This document shows, in pieces, positions 11,446-22,264 of a DNA stretch of 64,000 nt (within the stretch, counting starts at the first letter, position 1; the number at the start of each line of letters is the position of its first letter). This stretch comes from Plantago ovata (taxonomy: Eukaryota; Streptophyta; Magnoliopsida; Lamiales; Plantaginaceae), in assembly GCA_028274465.1 (NCBI GenBank), contig CM051456.1, positions 123,148,880 through 123,212,879 on the forward strand. The letters run 5' to 3'. Position numbers and translations under genes: made by a program. Under the pieces are notes generated by a model. It was given only the letters and a program-made list of their open reading frames with translations. It had not been told where the DNA came from and did no database searches.

Positions 11446-12780
11446 TTAGTCCTCCTCATCATTGAAATTCTCCCATATGTGCTCAATCAAGTCGTTCATA
11501 AGTTCCTTGTGCGCCTCTCTGTTCCGAAGTTGATCCCTGTTAGTCATATATTGGGCAACACTTGCAATTCGTTCCGTGGAGAAGTTGAAAATGGGATCCA
11601 CATAGCCTTCTCCAGGCTCTTCTTGGTTGACCTGTCTCGTCCGATCATTCATAAATTCTTTGGGATCGGTATAGTTCAGATAAGTGTCTCTTTCATCCTC
11701 CACTATCATATTGTGCATGATGATACACGCATGCATAATTGTCCCCATAGCATGTCGATCCCATAGAAAACATGGATTTTTTATAAATGCGAATCGAGCT
11801 TGTAGAACACCAAATGCCCGTTCAACATCTTTCCTAACAGACTCTTGATGTTGAGCAAATAACTTGTGCTTACGGACAATAGGAGACTTGATAGATTTGA
11901 CAAATGCAGCCCATCTTGGATATATGCCATCAGTGAGGTAATACCCCATATTTCTTTGTCGGCCGTTAATGGTGTAATTGACTTTCGGTGCACGGCCTGC
12001 TAAAATATCATCGAAAATAGGTGATTTGTTTAGCACATTAATATCATTGTTTGTACCTGGGGATCCAAAAAATGCATGCCAAATCCATAGGTCTTCGGAT
12101 GCAACAGCTTCCAAAATAATCGTTGGTTTCCCACTTCTTCCTTGATACTGCCCTGCCCAAGCAGTCGGACAATTCTTCCATTCCCAGTGCATGCAATCAA
12201 TACTTCCCATCATGCCCGGAAATCCACGTTCTTCACCAATGTGTAGTAGTCGCGCCATGTCTTCTTGTGTTGGACGCCTAAGGTATTCATTCCCAAAGTT
12301 GGCAACTACGCCTTCTGCAAACTTCATAACTGATTTTCTTATCACTTGTTCGCTCATTCGAAGGCACTCGTCATGCAAATCTGGTGATGTTCCGTAGGCT
12401 AAAACTCTTATAGCGCCAGTACATTTTTGGATCAAAGACATACCTAGCCGACCAGTGGCATCACGCTTCTGCTGAAAATATTCATCGGAACTTAGTGCCT
12501 CCATTATACGCTCAAAGACGTGCTTTCTCATTCGAAACCTACGACGAAAAATATCTTCATGGTAGATTGGCGTGTCTGAAAAATACATTTTGAACAGTTG
12601 TTCATGACCATCCTCACGAATTCGCTCAATATGACGCCTCTTAGCTCTAGTATTGTGGCTTGTGGGTTGTAACATGGTAGGAATTTTCATGACCACATCA
12701 TCGAGAATGCGATTAAGTGTTTGGTTTTGTTCTTCCAACTCATCTATTTCGTTGAGACTGGAAGAAGCATAACTTGACAT
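11446..12780 (-). CDS. PIF/Harbinger transposase (DDE_Tnp_4 nuclease)
   Basis: A single uninterrupted 444-aa frame. The N-terminal region (to about residue 130) carries a helix-rich segment, FKMYFSDTPIYHEDIFRRRF, and IRVLAYGTSPDLHDECLRM, typical of plant Harbinger nucleases. The DDE domain follows: first Asp in GMMGSIDCMHWEWK (about residue 195), then FGSPGTNNDINVL, the second catalytic Asp region YYLTDGIYPRW, and the acidic residue in RKDVERAFGVLQARF (Glu). ACIIMHNMIVEDE is the usual C-terminal helix. It would excise and insert DNA at TNA sites, normally together with the ORF1 Myb-like protein. The frame is intact, so it may be recent or able to act in trans. A domesticated ALP1-like host gene is an alternative, but the flanking TIR-like ends and linked ORF1 argue for a transposon. 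Confidence 0.9.
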   Translation of the reverse strand: MSSYASSSLNEIDELEEQNQTLNRILDDVVMKIPTMLQPTSHNTRAKRRHIERIREDGHEQLFKMYFSDTPIYHEDIFRRRFRMRKHVFERIMEALSSDEYFQQKRDATGRLGMSLIQKCTGAIRVLAYGTSPDLHDECLRMSEQVIRKSVMKFAEGVVANFGNEYLRRPTQEDMARLLHIGEERGFPGMMGSIDCMHWEWKNCPTAWAGQYQGRSGKPTIILEAVASEDLWIWHAFFGSPGTNNDINVLNKSPIFDDILAGRAPKVNYTINGRQRNMGYYLTDGIYPRWAAFVKSIKSPIVRKHKLFAQHQESVRKDVERAFGVLQARFAFIKNPCFLWDRHAMGTIMHACIIMHNMIVEDERDTYLNYTDPKEFMNDRTRQVNQEEPGEGYVDPIFNFSTERIASVAQYMTNRDQLRNREAHKELMNDLIEHIWENFNDEED

Positions 12781-13271
12781 TATTTTTAGTGTGGATACAA
12801 GGAAGAGTGAGGGGAAGTAGAAGTGTTGGAAAAGATGTAGGTGTAAGTATGGTAAAGATCACTCTCATATTTAAAGAGAGGAATAGATGAATTTGAGTGG
12901 ACAATGAGTTGGATCTTAGTCAACAATGAGTTGGATATGAGTCAGCAAATTGGGAGAAGCATGTGAAGTTTAAAGTTTGTCTGACAAAGATGGAATCATC
13001 AAAGTTGTAGTGGAAGATGAATTGACTAAAGAGGAAGAAGCATGTGAACTTTCTTGAAAAAAACGAAAGTAGAATAGGCTATAGACTGATAAAAGTTCAT
13101 AGATTTAAATATAGCAGTACATATCAATAAGAAACAACACACCTTACATTTGAAAATAGCAAATACACCCGATTACAAACATAATTATACATAATGGAGC
13201 GAAATCAAACATAACTGAAATAATACGAAGACATAGTAATGCATTACGACAATAAAAAGACATAGCGATAA

Positions 13272-14256
13272 TTAAAGGTACTCCGCCAACAAGCGATTCT
13301 TGACCTGTTCTTCTTGCTCAGTTAGATTCGGTTTAGCCAACAAAGCATTCAACAAATTGGCATTTAGCTTCTTTTTCTCAAATTCGACCTTCACCTCAAG
13401 TTCTTTCTCACGCGTGATCCTCATTGCACGCAGCTCACTAGTAAATTCATCCGAAATCACAGTAGTTGATGAAGATGCCACACCCTTGCCCTTCCTTCTA
13501 GCTTTTGTCGCATTTCGGCCGGTAGGACGGTTTATTGTTGAAGCACCACTCACTGGAGTATCTGGTGTACCATCATCATCATCATCATCGGTTCTTGATT
13601 TTTTGAACTACCATGACCTTCTTGCTCGGATTCCATTGAATCTGGATGAGGCCTTCTTTGTCCTCCACCATAACTCAACTCCCACTTGGGTGCGTGGCGC
13701 ATAACTGTTTCAAACACAAGTTCATGCGGAAATCCAGCCTTCTTGCCCTTAGTACCCTTACTATATAGCTTGTTAGCTATAGCGTCAACATCTGCATCAC
13801 TCATTCCGCTCGTTTTCTGGGCATAGGCTTCCTTGCAACAACCGATCCACTCAGTGACATTTTTGTTGAGCCGCTGATAACGAGCTCTCATTGACTCTGC
13901 GGAACGTTGATTGATTTTTCCGGGGTTTTCTTTTCGCGCTTGCTCATATAACTTATAAACCTCGCCCCAAAAGGTTTCTTGTTTCTGACCAGTGCCCTTT
14001 ATCGCATTTTGACTGACGTAAATCCATGCTGACATTAGGGTGCAATCTTCAACGGCATCCCAAGACACCGCCGCTTGATTGTTCGAGTTCGTAACATTTT
14101 GAGGGGTCGAGTTCGTAACATTTTGAGGCTCGGGGCTATTTTGAGTGGGATTCGGTGGAAACTGAGTGTATGTTTCATAACTTGGGAAACCTGAAGAGTT
14201 TTGGGTACTTTGATAAGTAGAATAAACTCTGGAAAGAAATCTTCATTTGGATCCAT
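13272..14256 (-). pseudogene. Harbinger ORF1, Myb/SANT-like protein, frameshifted
   Basis: Three consecutive frames make one protein. It opens with MDPNEDFFPEF at 14256, then shifts after one apparent T deletion near 14225 to the frame reading YSTYQSTQNSSGFPSYETY and on to SWDAVEDCTLMSAWIYVSQN. That trihelix/SANT-like domain continues with FWGEVYKLYEQARKENPGK, RSAESMRARYQRLNKNV and EWIGCCKEAY. A second shift falls in an ATG/GAT trinucleotide repeat (about 13577-13600), where the ancestral frame encodes an acidic Asp run followed by GTPDTPVSGAST and a C-terminal coiled coil ending EEQVKNRLLAEYL. In the family this protein binds the element ends and aids nuclear import of the transposase. Introns could in principle explain the shifts, but no good splice sites were seen. 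Confidence 0.75.
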
Positions 14257-14505
14257 TTGGCTAGGAGAGAATGAGAGAGAGATTGAGAGTAATTTAGGGT
14301 TTTTAGAAGTGTGTGAAATATAATGAAGTTAGGTTATATTTATAGATGGAAAAAAATTATGAATTTTAATATATATATATATTTTTTAAATAATAAAAAT
14401 ATCAGATAATATAAAAGATAATAATAAAATCTAAAAAGATAATTATAAAATCTAAAAAGATAATTAAAAAGATAAATAGAAAAAAAAAAAAAAGGACAAA
14501 TGGGA

Positions 14506-14666
14506 GGGGGACAAGTGTCCCCCTCCATATATGCCACCAGCCGGTGGCCGGTGGCATCATGGGCGCACGTAAACGTGCGCCCATGATCTTATTTTTTTTT
14601 TTAATTGAGGTGGCCACTGTGGGGCCCACTGTACAGTGGCCACCCCACAGTGACACACCTCAATTG
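14506..14666. repeat. Cluster of subterminal palindromes in the Harbinger element
   Basis: Successive hairpins: GGGGGACAAGTGTCCCCCT (14506-14524); an imperfect one at 14531-14557; a perfect one with 15-base arms (ATCATGGGCGCACGT, 14556-14570, and its complement 14573-14587, 2-base loop); GGTGGCCACTGT (14609-14620) with ACAGTGGCCACC (14633-14644); and an outer pair AATTGAGGT/ACCTCAATT. They may be binding sites for the ORF1 protein or transposase. Confidence 0.7.
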
Positions 14667-14708
14667 ATATTTTGGGTCTTAGAGCACCACTCCTTATTGT
14701 TGGGGCTC

Positions 14709-17400
14709 AATTGGGGGCTTATAACATAACATTCCAAAAAAGCCCTCCAAATGATGTATCCAATGGTTTGTGAATTATTTGGGGCTTTTATGTGAATTTA
14801 TATGTACATATTAATCCATATTATTGGAGTTTTTGTTGTAAGTCCCATATTTTTGGATTAAATAAGGGCTACTAATTAGTAGTCCATTGGCACGAGCTAC
14901 TAATTAGTAGCCCCTCATGATACTCTATTGAAATTTATTTGGGACTTTTGGACTTCTAGTACTATTCATAATTTTACCATTATCCTAGTATAGGATAATA
15001 CACTCGATAATATTTTGTGGTTTGATATTTGCACATATTTTCATAAAGCTCAAACAAGCTCAAGCGTATTTCGAGCATTTCGTAAGGGACGGGTTGAATA
15101 GTTGAACGAGATCCCTTCGGCCTTCATCCCTTGCCACATGATCATATTGCAGTGATGGTCCTGGTAATATTCATAATCACAATGTGGAGTCTCACGACAA
15201 ACATGGACTCATAGACCACGAAACTAATCAATTAAAATTTTAAACGCATATCATACGTGATGAATCGGAAATCTGGTAAAGGAAAAGGAACGAGCTTTGA
15301 CGCCTCGTGTAAATTAGAAAAGTCCCCAATTAATTATTATACACTTATTGGCAAATTTGCTTCGTTCATAAGCTATTTGTCTTAGTCATAATTCATAAAG
15401 ACTTTAATTCCTACTTTTAAAAGCATTATTTGTGAATAAAACTCGTGCTCATTACTTACTACTACTACTTTTAGTTTTCCGATGTACCACAAGATGAGAA
15501 GTCCACGATCGTGGAACTCTATGATGCTGTATTGACAAAAACCAATTCTTGAAGCTTCCTTATTAATAGGTGAAAACAAATTGTTTTTTCACCCCATCCT
15601 TTATAACAGGAAAAATTCACATTTTTGGTATTTTATAATGATACACTGTCGTTTATTTATTTATTTATTTTTGAAACGACAAATATTACAACTACTACAT
15701 TACAACGTATGCATTCAATTTAAATACTTCGGAATATATATAACATATTGTCTAATTTGTTTGATACGTCGACACCAAATTCCGTTCAACTCACCGAGAA
15801 TTCTTTATCTTTTTAAACGTTCAACTCACCGAATTTTAAAGTTCCCAATTACACAATTGCAAAACAATCCTTACATAATATCAAAATTCTTGTTTAGTCC
15901 AATTTATATATACTCTTTTTTTTATTTACAAAATTAACAATTTTCTATAAAATTCTTGAAAAATTGTTAATTTTGTAAATGAAATTTGCTAATATGTAAG
16001 AATTATTTTGCTATTTCTTTTATTGATTTTTTTTAGAATCCCACGAGTTGAATGGAATTTGGTGTCGGAGTATCCAAATTGGACAATATATGTTATTCAG
16101 AAGTATCTAAATCGGGTACATACATTGTAGAGTACCAAAGTAGCGGTGTCTCAAAGTACAAAAAAATAGATTTTTCCACATTTATAACTGTTTAATGGAA
16201 CTTTTACAACAAACTTTGATTTTCTCCCGAATCCGATAATAAGTGTGTTTTCTCTAAAGTAATCTTAAGATGGGGAGACCCATTGAAAAGTTCGTTTGCG
16301 TATACATGAGGATAAAATACGTGATAAAAGTACATATTGATACGTGCGGTCAACATTTATATATATATCACCCAAAGATCAACTCAAAGTAACCGCACCA
16401 TCACATTAGTAGTTGGTGCGGGCTTGGTACTAGTAGTTGGCGGGCTAACATGTAATTGAAGGATCAGATCGGGCCTTGATACACTAGTGTCCGGATGTTA
16501 CATTTTCAATTGTTTGTGTTTGGGGTCTCTCACGAACTGAGCATATCTAATCCGTTTGGCGGATTATTTCCAACTGTTGTTGGCGCGGGGTAACATAAAT
16601 TCATAGGGAGAAGAGAAATTCTGCAAAATCATGGGTCTTGTAAGACATGGCGAGAAACATAATAATTCATCAACTCATGATTTTTTAGTGAAACTTATAT
16701 AGTCGCTTAGACATGAAGTCTAATGACACAACTTGACCAATAAGAAAGACGAATGACACAACTGGACTAATAGTAAGGAATAATTACAAATTGATGTGGC
16801 ATGGAATGACTAAAAGTAGTGGATTTGGTTTTAATTCGATAAAGAGTAGAGATTTTTATCCAACTTCAACTTTATCCGTACATAGTATGAGATTAACTGA
16901 ATAATAAATACTAAAATATTTTCTAGACTACGAGTTAACTAACGAATTGGAACTTACCTACTACGAATGGAGTGGGATGAAATCCCAAAAGTTTGAAAGG
17001 CGGATTCCTACTTTGGATTGTTTGAGACGCCCAGATCACATATATGATTTGGATTGGAATTATTAATAGTGATAGCTTGTTCTTGTCTGATCTAAACGTC
17101 TCTGCATGATTACTGTTAGCAATACAAGTGAAATATCGTATGCTGGAATTATGTTCGTATATTCTCAATATAAGCTAACTGGCCTCGCTGTTTTTGGTCC
17201 ATACTACATACTATACACGAAGGAAGAAAAACTAAAAATTCATCAAAACGTATTCAGATAAAAAAAAAAAAACTTCTAGTTAATATACTTTTAATCCATG
17301 ATTTGACTTTGATGGAGCAATAATTAAGGTCAAAGTTGTGCTAATAACCCGCAATGTAAAATGATTCCACTGGGCTCGGCAGCCAATAAGGTACGATGAT
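14709..17400. other. AT-rich intergenic, possible small MITE remains
   Basis: About 14709-14935 has short inverted repeats (ACTAATTAGT twice at 14868-14910, CCAATGG/CCATTGG) and may be a Harbinger-derived MITE, but ends were not fixed. Two opposing tracts at 15770-15840 and 16020-16070 share an inverted segment (CACCAAATTCCGTTCAACTC and its near complement), which suggests another inverted-repeat element of about 400-550 bases. No gene is supported. Confidence 0.4.
15640..16150. repeat. Inverted-repeat element of roughly 500 bp
   Basis: ATACGTCGACACCAAATTCC (about 15763-15782) is nearly the complement of GGAATTTGGTGTCGGAGTAT (16054-16073), and the outer parts also pair: ATTTAAATACTTCGGAATAT near 15718 with the AGTATCTAAAT region near 16100. 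The interior includes self-complementary AATTTTGTAAAT-type tracts. This looks like a foldback MITE. No target duplication was assigned. Confidence 0.5.
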
Positions 17401-17429
17401 CATAGAAAAGTAACAATAATAGAGCCCAT

Positions 17430-17610
17430 TAGTTTTTTATTAATTATTTCTAAAGATAAATTTAGAATATACAAATTTACTGAATATTTTTTCATATTTA
17501 TACAAACTTTATGACTCCGTTATCGTCATAGATCGAACTCTACACCTCCATTTCACAGCTCTTTACAACTGCACCATCTTATTACTCCCATTGAGCTCTT
17601 TAGTTTTTAA
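17430..17610 (-). repeat. tRNA-related SINE-like repeat
   Basis: On the minus strand: ATGGTGCAGTTGTAAAGAGC (A-box-like) followed by GAGGTGTAGAGTTCGATC (B-box-like) at about 17585-17530. The tail is AT-rich. The 3' part differs from the other two SINEs, so it may be a different family. Confidence 0.4.
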
Positions 17611-17755
17611 TCGACAATTTTTTTATTGCTAAATAGAGCTCATTAGTTAATTCTAAGTAAATGTTACTCATCCCGTCTAACTATAAGGTTCCAATTTAAT
17701 TTCGTTATTTTTTTCAAGATTAGATTTGATATTATATTTTTTTAAATCGTATCGA

Positions 17756-17756
<1 letters not shown>

Positions 17757-17812
<56 letters not shown>
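17757..17812. repeat. (AAT)n microsatellite
   Basis: About 18 tandem AAT/TAA units, uninterrupted. It should be length-polymorphic. Confidence 0.9.
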
Positions 17813-17814
<2 letters not shown>

Positions 17815-18483
17815 AATTATAGTCTAAAAGTATAATGATTAGATTTTCATAATATAAATTCCTTAATTATTTTTTTTTATTACGATTTAAAAGTAATAAT
17901 ATATATAAAACTAAACCGGACTTTAAAAGGATTAAAAAATGAAATGAGAACCGTGTAAGTTGAGGATGTAAACGAAAATGCACTAATTACATGAAAGAAG
18001 ATTTCTACTACTATTATTATCAACAAATATTCTAATTAAAAACTGACGATGTTGTCTTAGACAACATTTGATAATCAAGCTGGATCTGGTTTCTCCCAAG
18101 ACAATGATGTACTACTTAATTAACTTATCTTCAAACTTAAGAACATGATTAATTAGTATAGTAAATATAGATTAGGAGTGGTCCCTGCTTTAGGATCACT
18201 TAACCTGAAATTTTATAACCAGCTCATTAATTTCCAATTGTACTTATATTCTGGAGATGCCTGCAACTTGCTTTATTTTATTTTAACCTATAAACTTCAA
18301 TAATAAATCCATATTAGTGAAGTAGCTACTCCATCAAAAGTTTCTTGATAACCTACATATCTTTCACTATTGGTTTCAGTGAAATTTCTCGGAGGAGTGT
18401 GGAGATAAAATTGGATATTGTCGATTTGAAACGTGAGTAGAATTGTCTTTGATTTAGTTTGAAATTAGAAGTGCCATTTATAG

Positions 18484-18654
18484 GATTTATAAGTTGGTCC
18501 AGCGGAAGTGAGTTGAGATGATGAAATGATAGGTGCAGGGTTTGATCCTCACCGGAAACATAAGACGGTTTCGGTGTGGAGATATAAGGTGTTTTATGAT
18601 ATTGTGTAATAGTAGTGTAGTAGTAGTTGTAATATTTGACGTTTAAAAAAAAAA
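18484..18654 (+). mobile_element. SINE (plus), tRNA-related, A-tailed
   Basis: An A-box-like GTTGGTCCAGCGGAAGTGAG at about 18493-18512, a B-box-like GGGTTTGATCCTC at about 18538-18550, and a 3' end GTAATAGTAGTGTAG... closing in TTTAAAAAAAAAA (A-run 18645-18654). The end matches the minus-strand copy at 10613-10840. SINEs are mobilised by LINE machinery; a LINE remnant is present at 9160-10144, but it is not shown to be the partner. The 5' limit is approximate. Confidence 0.6.
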
Positions 18655-18915
18655 TCAGATATATATTACGAGTAATTAACTTGATTTGAAAATCAAGTTG
18701 AATTTACTTGATGAAATTCATCATCACCAATATATGTTTGATTGCCAAATCTACGTGATTCTAATTCTAGAAGACTTTCTATTCCTTCCGATGAATGGAA
18801 AAAATATCATATTTTAGTATATATGTTTGATAAACTCGTTTTCTCCAAAATTCCATGTGTGGTATTGTTTTGATTTTCATTAAAATTGTATTTGCAAGGT
18901 GGAATTGTATAGTAG

Positions 18916-20116
18916 TACTCCCTCCGTCCCGGTGATAAGGGGAGCGGAGGGCCTGCTCTGGCCTCCTGCTCTATCTCCTACTCTCCCATATCCAATGGCT
19001 GTGATATAGCCACCTCATCACCAGAATATAATAATTGATTTGTTGATTATGCCTAAATTATCTATTTCTTTACCCTTAATATTTGCATTTAATTTTTTTT
19101 AATTAAATGTAAGCAAGCTCTTAGCAGATTTTCATTTCTCTTCTTTCATCTTGTATATATCTTTTTTCTTACTCTTAATCACCTTTTTCTTATCTTTAGA
19201 TCTTGCAATTAAAATGATCAATTAAATGCAAGCAAGCATTAACAGTTTTTCATTTTTCTTCTCTTTTATCTTCATTTTTTTGTCAATTGTATTACTCATT
19301 TGTTTTTTAAAAGTTATTTATGCAATCATTTTTTGTTCTTTATTTTTTAATTCTTTATATTTTATGTTTTGACAAATTTTTATCTTGCAACTTAATTGTA
19401 CTACTGTTTTTCTTTTTCTTTTTGGTTAGTTTATCAATGAATTTATTTACTTAACTCTCTCTTTTCGTTTTTTCTTTTTTTTAAGTTTTACATCAAGTAA
19501 ATAAATTCACTAATAAGTTAACCGGCCAAATGCAAAAAGAAAAACAGAACTAATGAAATGTATAGAAAGGGAATTTGCATATAGCTAAAACAATTGGAAA
19601 AAAAGATATATATAAGATGAAATAAGAGAAATGAAAATCTATCTGGCAATCTGCTAATTAGAGCTTGCTTACATTTAATTAATAATTTTAAATGCAAGTA
19701 TTAAAGGTAAAGAAAGAGATAATTTAATACAAAAGAAAAGGCATAATCTACAAATCAATTATTATATTCTGGTGATGAGGTGGCTATATCTCAGCCATTA
19801 GATATGGGAAGAGTAGGAGATAGAGCAGGAGGCCAGAGCAGGCCCTCCGCTCCCGGTGATAAGACTACGTTTGCTTTTTGTACGGTTTTTAATGAGAGAT
19901 TTTGTTTGATAGTGATTTATTAATATAGAATGAAATGTGGGTCTATATTTAAATGGTAGTGGTGGGGATAATGATTAAATTAAAGTGTGAATGTGGGGAT
20001 AATGATTAAAGTCATATAAATGTTATGTGCGGTAGCTTCCAAAAATAGAAACGTAAAGAATTGATTGGGACGACCCAAAAAGAAATACGTAAAGAAATGA
20101 GCGGAACAGATGAGTA
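18916..20116. mobile_element. Stowaway-like MITE, split by a nested insertion
   Basis: The left end TACTCCCTCCGTCCC (18916) and the right end, reversed, TACTCATCTGTTCCGCTCAT (20116 inward) are inverted repeats that continue with a shared ACGTTT/ACGTAT segment. TA lies at both termini. The host element without the insertion would be about 277 bp; it is interrupted at 18940 by the Mutator-like foldback. Confidence 0.65.
18940..19854. mobile_element. Mutator-like foldback MITE (915 bp) with 9-bp TSD
   Basis: The ends are perfect inverted repeats for the first bases (GGGAGCGGAGGGCCTGCTCT at 18940; its complement ends at 19854) and stay nearly identical for over 100 bases, then alignable for well over 200 (AGCAAGCTCTTAGCAGA pairs with TCTGCTAATTAGAGCTTGCT). 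It is flanked by the perfect 9-bp duplication GGTGATAAG (18931-18939 and 19855-19863), which fits a MULE. There is no transposase; the interior is AT-rich. It sits inside the Stowaway-like element, so it is younger than it. Confidence 0.85.
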
Positions 20117-22264
20117 TAACGTTATTTCATTTTTTTAAAAAAAGAAATGACCCTATAATAACAAGCAAAATAGAGAATATAGCATATCTTGACAGCTAGA
20201 ACCTAGAAGTATTACCAAAGTCTCCAATTCTGTAACTGTTTATGTACAACTCTCTTAACAGAATGTATGACTTATTAGGTTTGAACAGTCTCTCTCACGT
20301 GTCTTCAATTATTTCGTAACTGCTATGTACAAGTCTGTTAACAGAATGTACAACTTTTTAGACTTGCTAGATTTGAATAGTCTCTTACGTGATTTACTTT
20401 CTGTTTCAATTCTGAGTTTTTTCAGCCGGTGAATGTATAAATTCGGTTGGTCTTCTTGAATGATCTTTTGCAGTTCTGCTATAAGAGGGAAAATTTGATG
20501 CTAGGGGTGCCCTTCGGCGTCAATGTTCATGGTGAATGGACCCATAAAAATGTGCTCTTCCCATAGCATAGTATATATATAACGAGTTATCTAGCGTTAG
20601 ATGTTTCTGAGAGAAGAAAAAGTTATCTGTTTATAAAAGGTCTCCTCATTGAGGAGAGGAGCACCTGAGCATAAAGATCTGCAAAATTAAATTCTTGAAT
20701 CTTGTATTAATGACTGTCAATGGTTTTCTCTTTCGGTAATTCCATTATTACATGAATATATTAAGCTTGTCCGTACAAATTTATCGAGGACATACATGCA
20801 TTATGCATGTATGGTGGTAACTGGAAAGCATCTGGTGAAGAAAAAGATAAGGTATAATACTCTGCCATGAACGTGCATAGACCTTTCTATTATCGCTCAG
20901 AAATAAATTAATTAATCCTTAATGTAAAGGTAAAAAATTGTCTAATAATCTTCACAGAAACTGAGTATTAATTAATCAAGTAAGTTATATTCAGTAGTGG
21001 CAAGTAATTAGGCCATCCCCCCTCCCATGATAAACCATTGGCTCAAACCGGTTATCAACTTATAATTATATAGATCGAACGTCAAACTCCAGAACAACTA
21101 AAATATGGTAATTTGACTATAATGTTTGCTTATTTTCAGAAAATAAGTTTATTGATCAGCTAAATCACCTTATCAGTCTATCAGGTCGTTTCGCCAATAC
21201 ATACAGTACACTGCAGTATACAAGAAATGACCTCTAGTTTCTGCTCTCAGTTAGTTCATGACAAGGAAAATAGTAATAGACCTAACTATAGTAGCCCTAT
21301 TTTGCAAGGGTTGTGAGTTGTAACTAGGCTTGTAAACGGGTGCCACCAGACCCAACAGGGCACTCAACGGGTGGACACGCATTGCAACAAGTGGGTGCAG
21401 CTTTTCTTTCTTGAAAATCAGACAAGTTCTCATTCTCCAAGTACAGTCCACTTCACTGCAAAATACAGCTGCTTTTATGTCTCAAGGGCCTAATGAAGGA
21501 GGACTATTGTTGTATTTATTCATACTAGCTTGAGCAATAATCTGCAGCTAGTTACAGTAAGTACTCCTAGCTAGGTCCAAATTTGAGTGTCTGCCTGAAC
21601 ATATATACACTCAAATTTATGATTTCGTTCAACCCCACAACAGAAGACAAATTTCCAAGTCACCGAACCACTGGAATTACTACAACCAGTTTATAAAGAG
21701 GAGAAGAAGGAGGAGGAGGAGAATAAGAAGAAAATGAATGAAATAATTCTCAATAAAGTAATAAACAGATCCTGAAGTTATTACTTGCAGCTGAAGGTTC
21801 CAACTTCTGGACTCAATATTTCCAATAACTCTCTTTTGTTTGTGTTCTGCACCCAACCATGTCATTTAAAGACAGAATGGAACTGTTATCTTTGGGGATG
21901 AAAGTACAGAATTCATCGATGATTCTCAGATAAATTGAGTACATATAGAAGCTAGTAACTGGAAATCAGGAAACCTTAATTGTATCAATCAACCAATCAA
22001 CACAGGAGTTGAGTAACTTCACAAAGTACGAAAATAAGCTTGATCCCAAAACGTGAACTTAGAATCTAAACAAGAGGTCAATGCAGAGTATATTGAGATA
22101 AGGCTAGTGAAGAACTAGACTACTCTATATACACTTCTCTCAGGATACCAACTCTGCGATCATCTTCTATACGACTAGAAAACATTTACAGACTATATAT
22201 GCTAGCTGCTGTAACAAAATTCTTGTTGACTCTCTTGGCGACAAAAGTTCATCTCAAGCATATT
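20117..22264. other. Intergenic; one direct duplication; 3' flank of minus-strand gene
   Basis: An imperfect direct repeat of about 75 bases lies at 20229-20301 and 20316-20392 (shared TTAACAGAATGTA and ...AGTCTCT..ACGTG). The rest shows no supported gene. A stretch at 21410-21490 (ending ATACAGCTGCTTTTATG) recurs with changes at 26410-26480. The 3' UTR of the 22.3-kb gene probably extends into the last few hundred bases. Confidence 0.4.

Larger units (their letters stand above)
11006..14708 (-). mobile_element. PIF/Harbinger DNA transposon, about 3.7 kb
   Basis: Two divergent but alignable ends enclose a two-gene Harbinger cassette. The left end reads CTCCAACAATGACAC then CTTAGACCATAAATATCA (about 11009-11040). 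The right end, reversed, reads CCCCAACAATAAGGAG then CTAAGACCCAAAATATCA (14704-14668). Inside, on the minus strand, are a Myb/SANT-like ORF1 (14256-13272) and an intact DDE transposase (12780-11446), the usual Harbinger pair. A 3-bp target duplication was not clear (TTA on the left, AAT on the right), so the exact termini may be a few bases off. The region just inside the right end holds a set of strong palindromes (listed separately). Confidence 0.75.

Noticed and set aside
14681..14708. TTAGAGCACCACTCC as the start of a separate MITE
   Set aside because: The same stretch aligns, reversed, with the left end of the Harbinger element, which explains it better.
17757..17812. CRISPR-like or regulatory repeat
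   Set aside because: It is a plain AAT microsatellite with no spacers.
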